Shown here one piece after another: positions 47,408 through 56,154 of a DNA stretch of 64,000 nucleotides. The notes under the pieces are model-generated. The model ran no database searches and was not told where the DNA came from. It worked only from the letters and a program-made list of their open reading frames with translations. The stretch is taken from positions 1,054,001 through 1,118,000 of the forward strand of contig NZ_JADKPV010000001.1 in NCBI RefSeq assembly GCF_015351395.1, written 5' to 3'. Origin of the DNA: Savagea serpentis. GTDB taxonomy: Bacteria; Bacillota; Bacilli; Bacillales_A; Planococcaceae. A program made the position numbers and the translations under genes. Numbering within the stretch: the first letter of the stretch is position 1; the number at the start of each line of letters is the position of its first letter.

Positions 47408-48496
47408 TCATTTTACTTTTATTTTCAATTCAATTTGCTCGTATGTTTTCGGCCCAATGCCGTCCACTTCCATAATTTCTTCCGTCGTGCAGAACGGTTG
47501 CTTTTGACGATATTGAATAATTTTGTCTGCCGTCGTCGGACCGATTCCTTGTAAATATTGGAGCTCTTCTTTAGAAGCTGTGTTGATGTTAATTAAACCT
47601 GATAATGTGTTCCACGGCTCCGCGTCCACACGATACGTCTTCCCATCAGACGTCACGGTAATCGTTCCCGACTCAGCCGTCGAATAAATCATGCTACCTA
47701 CTTTTTCGAAATTGCGTAAGACACTATCATGTGGGTGACCGTATTTATTATTTTCACCATAAGATAGAATGACAACTTCCGGCTTCACTGTTTGTAAAAA
47801 GTCGAGCGCGCTGCTCGTATCCGATCCGTGATGGCCTGCCTTTAATACTGTCGTCGGAATATTGAAGTCTTTCATCATTTGACGTTCAATCGAGACATCC
47901 GCATCTCCTGTGAATAAATACGACGTTTGACCGTGCACTGCATAGACGACGATGGATGCCTCATTATTGTTCGAAGCATCTTCGACAGCATTGACGACGA
48001 GCATTTCTACTTCTGGATCCATATCGATCGCATCACCTAGCTTCGGAACGACGAAATCGATATTTTTCTCGTCGATTAACTGAAGCATTTTTAAATACGT
48101 CTCTGTCGTATGTACTTTTCCGCTATCGATAAAATGTTTGACATTTAATTGTTCTAATACTGATATGAGTCCTCCAATATGATCGGCATCCGGGTGAGTT
48201 GCAACGACATAATCCACCGTTTCATACCCTTTATCTTTAATGAATGAAACGACCTTCTCTCCTTGTGACTTCTTTCCTCCATCAATGAGCATCGTTTTAC
48301 CATTCGGTGTTTCGATAAAAATTGCATCCCCTTGTCCGACATCGATGTAATGGACGGACATCGGTTTATTCGATAATGTTTGTTGATCTTTTTTCTCTTC
48401 GGTCACAGGGGGTTCACTCTTCCCTTGTCTTCCTAAAAATAAAGAAGCGACCGCCACGCCAATTAATGTAGCGATAACGATAAATGATTTTCTCAC
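47408..48496 (-). CDS. Secreted ComEC-type metallo-beta-lactamase fused to a ComEA-type helix-hairpin-helix domain
   Basis: The 362-residue protein has an N-terminal signal anchor (about residues 4-22), then a metallo-beta-lactamase domain with THPDADHIGG near 99-108, YLFTGDADVS and KAGHHGSDTSS near 219, as in the C-terminal domain of ComEC. The last 65 residues are a double helix-hairpin-helix (ININTASKEEL, LQGIGPTTADKI, VDGIGPKTYEQI) as in ComEA. It should act outside the membrane on DNA: binding through HhH and hydrolysing through the metal site. It starts with GTG at 48496 behind AAGGAGG. Forming an operon with DUF3006, it may serve nutrient DNA use, competence or nuclease defence. Confidence 0.88.
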   Translation of the reverse strand: MRKSFIVIATLIGVAVASLFLGRQGKSEPPVTEEKKDQQTLSNKPMSVHYIDVGQGDAIFIETPNGKTMLIDGGKKSQGEKVVSFIKDKGYETVDYVVATHPDADHIGGLISVLEQLNVKHFIDSGKVHTTETYLKMLQLIDEKNIDFVVPKLGDAIDMDPEVEMLVVNAVEDASNNNEASIVVYAVHGQTSYLFTGDADVSIERQMMKDFNIPTTVLKAGHHGSDTSSALDFLQTVKPEVVILSYGENNKYGHPHDSVLRNFEKVGSMIYSTAESGTITVTSDGKTYRVDAEPWNTLSGLININTASKEELQYLQGIGPTTADKIIQYRQKQPFCTTEEIMEVDGIGPKTYEQIELKIKVK

Positions 48497-48560
48497 AACA
48501 ATGCCTCCTTTACGAATTGCTTACAGTATACCATTTTCTTGTTAAATTAAAATTGTTTCA

Positions 48561-49067
48561 TCACGCATTGTCATCAGCTAGTGTAATTTTTTGAATTTCT
48601 TCTCCGTGTTCGTTCACGATTGTCGCTACCGTGCGAATCGTTTCTGGCTTTTTATTACTGTACACTTGATGAAGGACGCTATCTTCTAATAACACGAACA
48701 GTAAATTCTCCTCTTGATAGTTCATATACTTCTGTTCTTCGACATGCAATGTGAATTCCGTATAATCTTCATTATGTTCAATCTTTTGGAATGACATGCT
48801 GACGTCCTGATCTAAAAAAGCGCTCATATTATCATACGTTTGTTGCTCTAATTGCTCACGACGCTCTTCTGGCATCGTAAAGACGACTTGGCGCTGTTCA
48901 TTGCGCGCAATTTTTTCAAACGGTTCGTGATCGAAATCTTCTTGAATATCCGCAATTGGTAAATCCGCAAAATAAAAATAAGGGAAGACGACATCCACTC
49001 CTTCTGTTTTAGGTGAACATCCTGCAATGAACATAAAAGCAAACAAACTGATGAATAGTTTTTTCAC
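48561..49067 (-). CDS. Small lipoprotein of unknown function
   Basis: The 168-residue precursor has a type II signal (KKLFISLFAFMFIAGC) with lipobox FIAGC; Cys17 should be lipidated. The mature domain is acidic with no recognised motif. The GTG at 49067 follows AAAGGAG; the frame continues upstream without ribosome site. It is divergent from the VOC gene and ends about 65 bases before the MBL-HhH gene, so it might be its leading gene, but this is uncertain. Confidence 0.7.
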   Translation of the reverse strand: MKKLFISLFAFMFIAGCSPKTEGVDVVFPYFYFADLPIADIQEDFDHEPFEKIARNEQRQVVFTMPEERREQLEQQTYDNMSAFLDQDVSMSFQKIEHNEDYTEFTLHVEEQKYMNYQEENLLFVLLEDSVLHQVYSNKKPETIRTVATIVNEHGEEIQKITLADDNA

Positions 49068-49143
49068 AATGATGCTCCTTTCTTTTTTGTTTTCATTGTA
49101 CCATGTTGTAGTAATATAGAGACGAGGAAAGGATGACGAATAC

Positions 49144-49536
49144 ATGAAAGAAATCACACCATTTTTAATGTTCCAAGGAAATGCGAAACAAGCGATTGAG
49201 TTTTATTTAAAAACTGTGCCCAATACAGAGTTAGTGACGATGGAATTATATGAGGTAAATGAGCAAGGTGCGGAAGGTACGGTGAAAAGTGCTTTACTTT
49301 TAATCGATGGCAACCGCTTCTTCATTAATGATAGTCCCGTCGAACATAAATTCGATTTCACACCGAGCTTTTCATTTTTCATTACAGCGGATTCCGTTTT
49401 CGAACAACAAGACTTGTTTAATAAATTAAAACGAAACGGCGCCATTTTAATGCCGTTAGATAACTACGGATTCAGCCGTTCATTCGGTTGGTGCATCGAC
49501 CAGTTCGGGATGTCTTGGCAAATTACAGTACAATAA
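49144..49536 (+). CDS. VOC-family (PhnB/glyoxalase-like) protein
   Basis: The 130-residue protein (ITPFLMFQGNAKQAIEFYL at the start, WCIDQFGMSWQI at the end) is of the vicinal oxygen chelate fold, PhnB-like group. Such proteins include glyoxalases and resistance proteins, but many have no known substrate. A plausible site GAGGAAAGG stands about 13 bases upstream. It is a single gene, divergent from the lipoprotein gene and followed by a strong bidirectional terminator. Confidence 0.85.
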   Translation: MKEITPFLMFQGNAKQAIEFYLKTVPNTELVTMELYEVNEQGAEGTVKSALLLIDGNRFFINDSPVEHKFDFTPSFSFFITADSVFEQQDLFNKLKRNGAILMPLDNYGFSRSFGWCIDQFGMSWQITVQ

Positions 49537-49538
49537 CG

Positions 49539-49582
49539 AAAAACAGTTGAACTCGAGCGCGCTCGAATTCAACTGTTTTAAT
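49539..49582. terminator. Bidirectional terminator between the VOC gene and gltS
   Basis: AAAACAGTTGAA and TTCAACTGTTTT with inner TCGAGC/GCTCGA form a long stem; both genes converge on it. Confidence 0.9.
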
Positions 49583-49613
49583 TTGGACTCATCTTGTCAG
49601 CCTCTTATATGAT

Positions 49614-51023
49614 TTAAGCGGATTCTTTCATTTTCCCGAAGTAAAACAGTCCTGGAATCAATCCGATTAACAACATGACAATCGCGAAAATTAAAAATGG
49701 AACTGCCCCTAGTTTAAAGATGAAAGGAACAGACAACGCTGTGACGAAGCCACCACCAAGAAACGGTTCAAAAATCAATTGTTTGTAACCGAAACTCTCA
49801 AAAGCTGGCGTTTTATTTTCAGGATCGACAACACGCATCAATAATAGTCCTGTTGCAGTAACGCCTGTCGCCTGTCCGAAATCGCCAATCGCGCGTTCAA
49901 ACCAATACGTTGGCAAAATGCGTGGAGCTAATACGAGCACAGAAAAGATATTCCAAGCGACTCCTGTCGCTGCTAAAAGTAAAAACGGAACCATATATGT
50001 GCCTAATACTTCTAATGAAATCGTCCCGATTGCCGATACAATTAAAATATCAAGCGCAAAGCCTTGAATTCGATTTACAGTAGCTCGGTCCATCAATTCA
50101 GTACTATCCATGCGAGTAAAAATCGCTTGTACGATAATACTCCCAATCATCGCGAGTGGGAATAACGGAATATAGGTCATCAACTCCGAACCAAATAGCA
50201 TTTCTTCTCCGAATACAAGCCCTTTCAAAATGAGCCAACCTACTAAAATAGCGAGTCCTACAAACGCAAAATGTAGCGATAAAGGTTCTATTGACTCTGC
50301 GCGAACTGTCATCGTAATACCAGGCTCACGATTTTGGAATTCCATAATCCCCTTTTTGCGCAAATCTGAAAAACCTTCCACATTTTTAATTTCTTTCGTA
50401 TGTCCTTTACGCACAGCCCAGTTAATTAAAATCATTCCGAAGATTACCCCGGACAACAAACCGACAGTAGCTAAACCGATTGACAAATCGTATCCATCGC
50501 TAAAGCCCATTTTTTCAAAGGTGCTCGCCATTCCAGCCGCTGTCCCATGTCCTCCTTCAAAAGCAATTTCAATTAATGAACCGACGATTGGTGGCAAGCC
50601 GAAAAACGGCGTCAAAACGAGTAATGTAACAATCATACCTACTACGTATTGACCGAATCCTACCGTCCATCCAAAAGCAAGCTGCGGACCTGCAAGCCGC
50701 CACACCTTTTTCATACTTGGCAAAACCGTTCCGAGAAAGAGTGTCGCAAAGACGACGTTAATCATTAAGCCTGGTAGCGCTTTCCAAACTGTTATAAAAG
50801 TCGAAGGAATGACTCCATCTACAAAAAACGATGCATCTCCTACAAGGGGTGCAAGTAATTTCCCTAACACTTGTGGACCCACTAAAAGCGCTACAAATCC
50901 TCCAATAATAGAGGAAGGAACGAATAAGTTTTGAAGCCACTTTACTTTCACACGTAGCCATTTTCCAATAAGTAAAAATAATCCTAAATATAACAACGCA
51001 AATCCAATCTGATTCGGTGTCAT
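49614..51023 (-). CDS. gltS: Sodium/glutamate symporter, GltS/ESS family
   Basis: The 469-residue protein has about twelve membrane helices and the pseudo-repeat of the ESS family: VPSSIIGGFVALLVGP near residue 35, FEGGHGTAAGMASTF near 152, and FGQATGVTATGLLLMRVVDP near 390. These G-H-G-T and G-x-A-T-G signatures belong to glutamate:Na symporters of the GltS group. The ATG is behind GAGGTGA. A single gene. Longer than E. coli GltS (about 400) because of a loop with the FSDLRKKGIMEFQNREPG segment. Confidence 0.9.
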   Translation of the reverse strand: MTPNQIGFALLYLGLFLLIGKWLRVKVKWLQNLFVPSSIIGGFVALLVGPQVLGKLLAPLVGDASFFVDGVIPSTFITVWKALPGLMINVVFATLFLGTVLPSMKKVWRLAGPQLAFGWTVGFGQYVVGMIVTLLVLTPFFGLPPIVGSLIEIAFEGGHGTAAGMASTFEKMGFSDGYDLSIGLATVGLLSGVIFGMILINWAVRKGHTKEIKNVEGFSDLRKKGIMEFQNREPGITMTVRAESIEPLSLHFAFVGLAILVGWLILKGLVFGEEMLFGSELMTYIPLFPLAMIGSIIVQAIFTRMDSTELMDRATVNRIQGFALDILIVSAIGTISLEVLGTYMVPFLLLAATGVAWNIFSVLVLAPRILPTYWFERAIGDFGQATGVTATGLLLMRVVDPENKTPAFESFGYKQLIFEPFLGGGFVTALSVPFIFKLGAVPFLIFAIVMLLIGLIPGLFYFGKMKESA

Positions 51024-51209
51024 ACATCTTCACCTCTTCTTCCAAATACTATCGTAATATAAGCTGTTTTTATACGCTAGATGTTTTTTAATGTTTTTTT
51101 ATTCTTACTTTTCTGACTTTTTATTCAAACCCCCGCTATACTTTGTACACGATAAAAAGAGTGATTATTTTAGTGAGTCCACTTTCGACAAATCGTTTAA
51201 AATGCACAT

Positions 51210-51245
51210 AAAAAAGCGGTGATAGACTTACATCCATTACCACTT
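51210..51245 (-). terminator. Terminator of the alpha/beta hydrolase gene
   Basis: AAGTGGT and ACCGCTT form a 7-bp stem with one G-T pair and are followed by a T run on the minus strand. Confidence 0.65.
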
Positions 51246-52196
51246 TTCAAATGATCTTTCATCTCTACAATAAAACGATAGACAATGTTCTATAATCACA
51301 TCTCTTAATTTTGGCTCATTATGAACTTCGTGTCGATAAGAGGGGAACATGATTGTCGTCACATCTTTCACACCAGCGTTTCTCAATCCATTTGCAACTC
51401 GGTATACTCCTTCTCCATACAACCCTACTGGATCTTGATCTCCCGCAACTTGTAAAACCGGAACATGCTCTGGGAATTTCTCATAAAAAGAAGGTGCATT
51501 CACGCATTCATTAAGCGCTAAAAAATTGTATACCGTTTCACATGTCAAACTTCCTGTTATATTCAACGGATCTCTGACATGATCTTGAATGACTCCCTCG
51601 TCGATAGCGATCCATTCATTCCCATTTACCACCTTCTCTACACGAGCAAGTAATGGTTTGAAAACTTGTGCAGCAAGAGTATCATCACACATTCCTCCTT
51701 CACCATTTTCAACCTTTTCTCTAAATTGCTCAATCATGGAGTCATTCTTTAAAAATGGCACGACCGTCCCACATAATACAACTCCACTGATGTCTTCTTC
51801 TAACATATTATGCAATTTTTCCGTTAAACAACGGGCGATTAAAGATCCCCAACTATGACCGAAAATAAAGTAAGGCAACTCTTTCCCAAATTGCTTTCTC
51901 GCTAATTGGTACAATGTAATTTCATCTTGAATGACAGCCTCATATCCACCTTTTCCTACATTACCGAATGTATTATTGTTCTTTGCAGTTAATCCATGTC
52001 CAATATGATCTGTGGCGATGACGACATATCCCGCATCAACAAAATGTTGAATCATGCGAGAATAGCGACGATGATGTTCCAAAAATCCATGAATCACTTG
52101 AATAATTCCAATCGGTTCTTGAAGTGGTGTATAATAATTTGCCATAACCGTATCTCTTTTATTCGCAGATGGAAACGAAATATCATAAATAGCCAT
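51237..52196 (-). CDS. Alpha/beta hydrolase (lysophospholipase/monoacylglycerol lipase-like)
   Basis: The 319-residue protein has the HGFLEHHRRYSRMI oxyanion region near 36-49, the nucleophile elbow FGHSWGSL near 112-119, an Asp in VAGDQDPVG and the His in SYRHEVHNE near 290. The set fits the PldB/monoglyceride lipase group, cytoplasmic serine hydrolases. No signal peptide. The ATG follows GAGGGA. The physiological substrate is unknown. Confidence 0.88.
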   Translation of the reverse strand: MAIYDISFPSANKRDTVMANYYTPLQEPIGIIQVIHGFLEHHRRYSRMIQHFVDAGYVVIATDHIGHGLTAKNNNTFGNVGKGGYEAVIQDEITLYQLARKQFGKELPYFIFGHSWGSLIARCLTEKLHNMLEEDISGVVLCGTVVPFLKNDSMIEQFREKVENGEGGMCDDTLAAQVFKPLLARVEKVVNGNEWIAIDEGVIQDHVRDPLNITGSLTCETVYNFLALNECVNAPSFYEKFPEHVPVLQVAGDQDPVGLYGEGVYRVANGLRNAGVKDVTTIMFPSYRHEVHNEPKLRDVIIEHCLSFYCRDERSFEKW

Positions 52197-52257
52197 TTAA
52201 CATCCCTCATTCTTTAGATAATGTTCATCTTTTCCCTTCCCTCACTTCTTAAAACAT

Positions 52258-52295
52258 AAAAAAATCTTCCACTTTGTAAAAGTGAAAGATTTTTA
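52258..52295 (-). terminator. Terminator of the small membrane protein gene
   Basis: AAAATCTT/AAGATTTT with CACTT/AAGTG form a stem followed by seven T residues on the minus strand, right after the stop codon. Confidence 0.8.
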
Positions 52296-52299
52296 AAAT

Positions 52300-52491
52300 T
52301 TAATCACGGTATAAAAACATCAAAGTTGGTAAAATAATTAAGCTACCAATTAAACCTACTGCCGTCGCTGTCAAAGTCACCGTGTTCTCCGTCGTCGTGT
52401 CAATCGCTGGTTCTGATGCTGAGGCTAAGCTTGGCATGCATACTACTGCAAGCAAAAGAATGAGTGCTGGAATCATTGATTTGAATTTCAC
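52300..52491 (-). CDS. Tiny secreted or membrane protein of unknown function
   Basis: The 63-residue product has a signal sequence (FKSMIPALILLLAVVCMPSLASASE, cleavage likely after A-S-A), a Thr-rich linker and one C-terminal membrane helix (AVGLIGSLIILPTLMFLY). GTG at 52491 is behind AAAGGGGAG. Its own terminator confirms that it is a real single-gene unit. After processing only about 38 residues with one helix remain. I do not recognise the family. Confidence 0.65.
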   Translation of the reverse strand: MKFKSMIPALILLLAVVCMPSLASASEPAIDTTTENTVTLTATAVGLIGSLIILPTLMFLYRD

Positions 52492-52795
52492 AAAAATTCT
52501 CCCCTTTCTGTAATAAAAATAGGAATATCGAAAGTAATTTTCGCTTAAGGAAACTTTCAATCACTTCTATTATACTTCATTTTTGAAGAATAGGAAGAGG
52601 CTTCGCTTAAATCCTAGTTCAGTGTCTACCTATATATAAGTCGAAATTGTCACTTATTCATTTGTGAACTATTATTGAATATTATGAAATACACTCTCTT
52701 TTTCAATATTTCCTCCATTGTTCGTTCAAATTATGGTAAACTAACAAAGTATTTGTCGTCTACTATGAGCAAATACGCAGTGAAGGAGAGAAAAC
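52492..52795. other. Gene-free AT-rich gap, divergent promoter region
   Basis: About 300 bases between the small membrane protein and the GIY-YIG gene. It must hold both promoters. A TGG-TAAACT extended -10-like site near 52734-52741 could serve the plus strand. No open frame, repeat or RNA structure was seen. Confidence 0.4.
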
Positions 52796-53149
52796 ATGAT
52801 TACAGTTGAAGAACGCTATCCAGATGTGAAAATTATGAAACAAGCAGATGAACCTTTATTCGGATTTTATAAAAACATTCATGATATTCCACGTGACCGT
52901 GGTGGTATCATTTTATTTTCAGATGAAGAAGGTAATGTACTATTTGTTGGCAAAGCACGTAAATTACGCCAACGTGTCAAGCGCCACTTAGAAGATAATG
53001 TGTCACCCTTAAAAGACGCGCGTGACGACATTGCGAAAATCGAAGTATGGTTTATCGAAGATCCGATGCATCGTGAAATGTTAGAAACGTATTATATTAA
53101 TACAAAATTTGCTAAATACAATCGAGATAAAGTCTTTTTTGACCATTAA
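52796..53149 (+). CDS. Stand-alone GIY-YIG domain protein (UvrC N-terminus-like)
   Basis: The 117-residue protein is built around GGIILFSDEEGNVLFVGKA (residues about 36-54), the GIY-YIG core as in UvrC, where Tyr is replaced here by Ile and Phe (GII ... LFVG), followed by KLRQRVKRHL and the ETYYINTKFAKYN segment with Glu. It is much smaller than UvrC and lacks UVR and RNase H domains. It may be a nuclease or an inactive relative. A strong site GAAGGAGAG precedes the ATG. Single gene with its own terminator. Confidence 0.78.
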   Translation: MITVEERYPDVKIMKQADEPLFGFYKNIHDIPRDRGGIILFSDEEGNVLFVGKARKLRQRVKRHLEDNVSPLKDARDDIAKIEVWFIEDPMHREMLETYYINTKFAKYNRDKVFFDH

Positions 53150-53153
53150 TATG

Positions 53154-53186
53154 AAAAGCGCAAATCAATCCGATTTGTGCTTTTTT
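53154..53186 (+). terminator. Terminator of the GIY-YIG gene
   Basis: AAAAGCGCAAATC and GATTTGTGCTTTT pair with one G-T and are followed by TTTTTT. Confidence 0.85.
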
Positions 53187-53340
53187 ACATATTTTTATAT
53201 AGGTATTTGTACTCTTAATTAAAATGATTGTAAATACCTATTTTTATTGTTTTTTAATTTTTTTATCATGATTATTATGACATTTTCTTTATTTTTTAGT
53301 TATAAATATTTTATTTAACCTCCATTTTCTTCATCCTTTT

Positions 53341-53369
53341 TTCAGCATTTTATTTCCTCATGCTATGCT
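53341..53369 (+). promoter_or_regulatory. Weak candidate promoter of the osmoprotectant operon
   Basis: TTCAGC, a 17-base spacer and TATGCT with TGC before the -10. The -35 is poor. Confidence 0.35.
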
Positions 53370-53378
53370 TAAGTAGTG

Positions 53379-53429
53379 TCACATTAGGAATGCTCATTTT
53401 TTACTGAATATTCTGCATTTTTAATGTGA
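53379..53429 (+). promoter_or_regulatory. Extended inverted repeat before opuCA
   Basis: TCACATTA (53379-53386) and AATGC (53389-53393) have inverted copies GCATT (53415-53419) and TAATGTGA (53422-53429). It lies between the promoter and the ribosome site, so could be an operator of a GbsR/OpcR-like regulator or a leader stem. Confidence 0.45.
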
Positions 53430-53447
53430 AAAGGAGGATTTATTTTT

Positions 53448-54575
53448 ATGATAATTTTTGATCATGTTGGTAAAAAGTACGAAGGAGGATTTCAAGCGGT
53501 TCAAGATGTTAGCTTTCAAATTGAACGCGGAGAGTTACTCGTTTTAATCGGTCCGAGTGGATCCGGTAAATCGACGACGATGAAAATGATCAATCGCATC
53601 ATTCCCCATACGACTGGGACCATCCGTGTGAACGGTAAAGATAATACGACGTATAACCCGTCAGAACTGCGTCGCAATATCGGATATGTCATTCAACAAG
53701 TTGGACTTTTTCCGCATTATACGATCGCTCAAAATATTGCTCTCGTTCCGCAATTAAAAGGATGGAATGAAAAAGCGATTGAAGAGCGAGTAGAGGAGCT
53801 TTTACTGCTTGTAGGATTGGATTCTGAGCTTCATGCTTCCCGCTATCCAAAAGAACTATCCGGTGGACAACAACAGCGTGTCGGCATCGCTCGCGCACTT
53901 GCAGCAAAGCCCGATATTTTATTAATGGATGAGCCTTTCAGTGCACTCGATCCGATTACGCGTGAGGAACTCCAAAAAGAATTGCTCACTTTGCATGAAC
54001 AACTCGATATTACGATTGTTTTCGTCACGCATGATATGGATGAGGCATTGACGATGGGAGATCGTATTGCCATCATGAAAGATGGTCGCTTACTTCAACT
54101 CGATACCCCTGAAAAATTGCTCTATGAACCGGCTCACGGGTTTGTTGAACAGTTCATGGGCAAACACCGCATCATTCAAAATCCAGAGCTTATGCCCGTC
54201 ACTGAAATTATGGCTGAAACGGTCACGACCGCACATCCGAATTTGTCACCCGAACGTGCTCTTTCGCTCATTCGTCAAAAGAAAATAACGGATTTGCTTA
54301 TCGTTGATCGCCAATCGAAATTACTCGGAGCTGTATCAGCATACGATTTGATTAAGAAAATGGACCACATCCAGACGATTGAAGAAATTATGACACCGAT
54401 TCAACCGATTTTAACGACAAAAGCAACGAGTAAAGATGCGATTATTTTAATGGATGAAGCGCCTTCTGGCTTAATCCCAATCATCGATGATACACATCAA
54501 CTCATCGGACTTGTGACAAGAGGTTCCCTACTAACTGCGATGTCTAGTCAGTGGACAGAGGAGGTCGTATCATGA
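53448..54575 (+). CDS. opuCA: Osmoprotectant ABC transporter ATPase with CBS domains (OpuCA-like)
   Basis: The 375-residue ATPase has Walker A GPSGSGKS at residues 35-42, the signature LSGGQQQR near 135, Walker B ILLMDEPFSALDP and the H-loop THDMDEA. After the ATPase core two CBS domains follow (about residues 250-310 and 315-370), which in OpuCA/OpuA respond to ionic strength. It powers uptake of glycine betaine, carnitine, choline or similar compounds. The ATG follows AAAAGGAGG and the end overlaps the permease gene. Confidence 0.92.
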   Translation: MIIFDHVGKKYEGGFQAVQDVSFQIERGELLVLIGPSGSGKSTTMKMINRIIPHTTGTIRVNGKDNTTYNPSELRRNIGYVIQQVGLFPHYTIAQNIALVPQLKGWNEKAIEERVEELLLLVGLDSELHASRYPKELSGGQQQRVGIARALAAKPDILLMDEPFSALDPITREELQKELLTLHEQLDITIVFVTHDMDEALTMGDRIAIMKDGRLLQLDTPEKLLYEPAHGFVEQFMGKHRIIQNPELMPVTEIMAETVTTAHPNLSPERALSLIRQKKITDLLIVDRQSKLLGAVSAYDLIKKMDHIQTIEEIMTPIQPILTTKATSKDAIILMDEAPSGLIPIIDDTHQLIGLVTRGSLLTAMSSQWTEEVVS

Positions 54576-55231
54576 ACGATTTATCCATTTGGCAACAACT
54601 CGTACAACAAACACAACTGCGCTGGGATGAAGTCGTTACAGCGACGAGTGTCCATATTCAACTCGTTTTCTTCTCCATGATTATCGCAACGATTATCGCA
54701 GTGTCTCTCGGTATTTTAGTAACTCGAGTGCCACAACTCAAAACAATCATTTTAGGCGGAACAGGTATTTTGCAAACGATTCCAAGTTTAGCTTTGCTCG
54801 GATTTATGATTCCTATTTTCGGAATCGGTGTGAAAACAGCGATCGCCGCATTGTTTTTATATTCTTTATTGCCGATTATGCGCAATACGTATACAGGCAT
54901 TAAAGAAGTAGATCCCGCGACAATCGAAGCTGCTCGCGGCATGGGTATGACGAGCGCTCAAATTTTATTCCGTGTGGAACTGCCTCTCGCTCTACCGACT
55001 ATTATGGCAGGTATTCGAACAGCTGCCGTTATTAACGTCGGTAACGCCACACTCGCAGCATTTATCGGAGCAGGTGGTCTCGGTGATTTCATTTTCTTAG
55101 GAATTACACGCGGTATTGACGGTCTTATTTTACTCGGGGCGATTCCCGCAGCTTTGCTTGCCATTTTAATTGAATCACTCTTTACGTTGATTGAACGTTG
55201 GTCGACGCCGAAAGGACTGCGTAACGTATGA
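54572..55231 (+). CDS. opuCB: Osmoprotectant ABC transporter permease (OpuCB-like)
   Basis: The 219-residue permease has about five membrane helices and the binding-protein-dependent transport motif EAARGMGMTSAQILFRVELP near 118-137. It starts behind GAGGAGG, overlapping opuCA as ATGA, and overlaps the solute-binding gene. Classical OpuC systems have two permeases (OpuCB and OpuCD); here only one is present, so it may form a homodimer. Confidence 0.9.
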   Translation: MNDLSIWQQLVQQTQLRWDEVVTATSVHIQLVFFSMIIATIIAVSLGILVTRVPQLKTIILGGTGILQTIPSLALLGFMIPIFGIGVKTAIAALFLYSLLPIMRNTYTGIKEVDPATIEAARGMGMTSAQILFRVELPLALPTIMAGIRTAAVINVGNATLAAFIGAGGLGDFIFLGITRGIDGLILLGAIPAALLAILIESLFTLIERWSTPKGLRNV

Positions 55232-56106
55232 AACGACTTTTAATTATTTGTTCCGCACTGTTTTTATTAAGTGGCTGTATTTTTATCGAAAAAGATTCTT
55301 TACGCCTCGGTTCTCGTAACAATACGGAAAGTATCATCCTTTCCCATATTATGGGGCAATTAATTGAAGCGCATACCGACCTTGACATTTCCTACAAAGA
55401 AAACTTAGGCGGTTCATCCGTCGTATGGAATGCGATGACGAACGGTCATATCGATATTATTCCAGACTATACCGGTACAATTGTCGCAACGTATTATCAT
55501 GAAGAGCCGACGACCGCTGAAGAGACTTTGCGTTTAACACAAGAACTTGTTGCCCGCGATCATATTACCGCTTTTCAAACATTCGGCTTTAACAATACGT
55601 ATACGTTAGCACTTGACGAAGCAGTCGCAGAAGAACTAGACATTGTGACGTTTTCAGATTTTGCTCCATATGCGAATGATTTCATACTCGGAGCGGTTTT
55701 CGAATTTATTGATCGACCGGACGGTTTACCTGGTTTTCAAAAAGAATACCATCTTTCCTTCAAAAGTGTAAAAGGAATGGACCACGGTATGATGTACCGC
55801 TCTATTAATGCAGGAAAAGTCGATGTCATCAACTCTTATACAACGGATGGACAATTACAAATTTATCCGCTCCGTGTACTTGAAGACGACCTTGCTTACT
55901 TCCCTCCTTATCACGCTTTACCTCTCATCCGTAATGAAGTGTTGCATGAATATCCTGAACTGGAAGACATTTTGAAAATGTTGGAAGGAGAAATTGATGA
56001 ACATGCGATGCAAGTGATGAACGGGCTTGTCGATAATGACGGTGAACTTGTCGAAATTGTCGCCCGTGATTTTTTAATTGAGCGCGAACTCATTCCGAAA
56101 AAGTGA
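55228..56106 (+). CDS. opuCC: Osmoprotectant-binding lipoprotein (OpuCC-like)
   Basis: The 292-residue precursor has a short lipoprotein signal with lipobox LLSGC (Cys16) and the OpuAC-type substrate-binding fold: LRLGSRNNTESIIL, VVWNAMTNGHIDIIPDYTGT and VINSYTTDGQLQIYPL. It captures the compatible solute outside and delivers it to the permease. The start overlaps the permease stop by four bases. A strong terminator closes the operon. A missing second permease is noted above. Confidence 0.92.
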   Translation: MKRLLIICSALFLLSGCIFIEKDSLRLGSRNNTESIILSHIMGQLIEAHTDLDISYKENLGGSSVVWNAMTNGHIDIIPDYTGTIVATYYHEEPTTAEETLRLTQELVARDHITAFQTFGFNNTYTLALDEAVAEELDIVTFSDFAPYANDFILGAVFEFIDRPDGLPGFQKEYHLSFKSVKGMDHGMMYRSINAGKVDVINSYTTDGQLQIYPLRVLEDDLAYFPPYHALPLIRNEVLHEYPELEDILKMLEGEIDEHAMQVMNGLVDNDGELVEIVARDFLIERELIPKK

Positions 56107-56110
56107 TAAT

Positions 56111-56149
56111 AAAAATGCTACCCTCTCGACATGAGAGGGTAGCATTTTT
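56111..56149. terminator. Bidirectional terminator between the opuC operon and the methyltransferase
   Basis: AAAAATGCTACCCTCTC and GAGAGGGTAGCATTTTT make a perfect 17-bp stem with a 5-base loop. Confidence 0.92.
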
Positions 56150-56154
56150 CTTCT

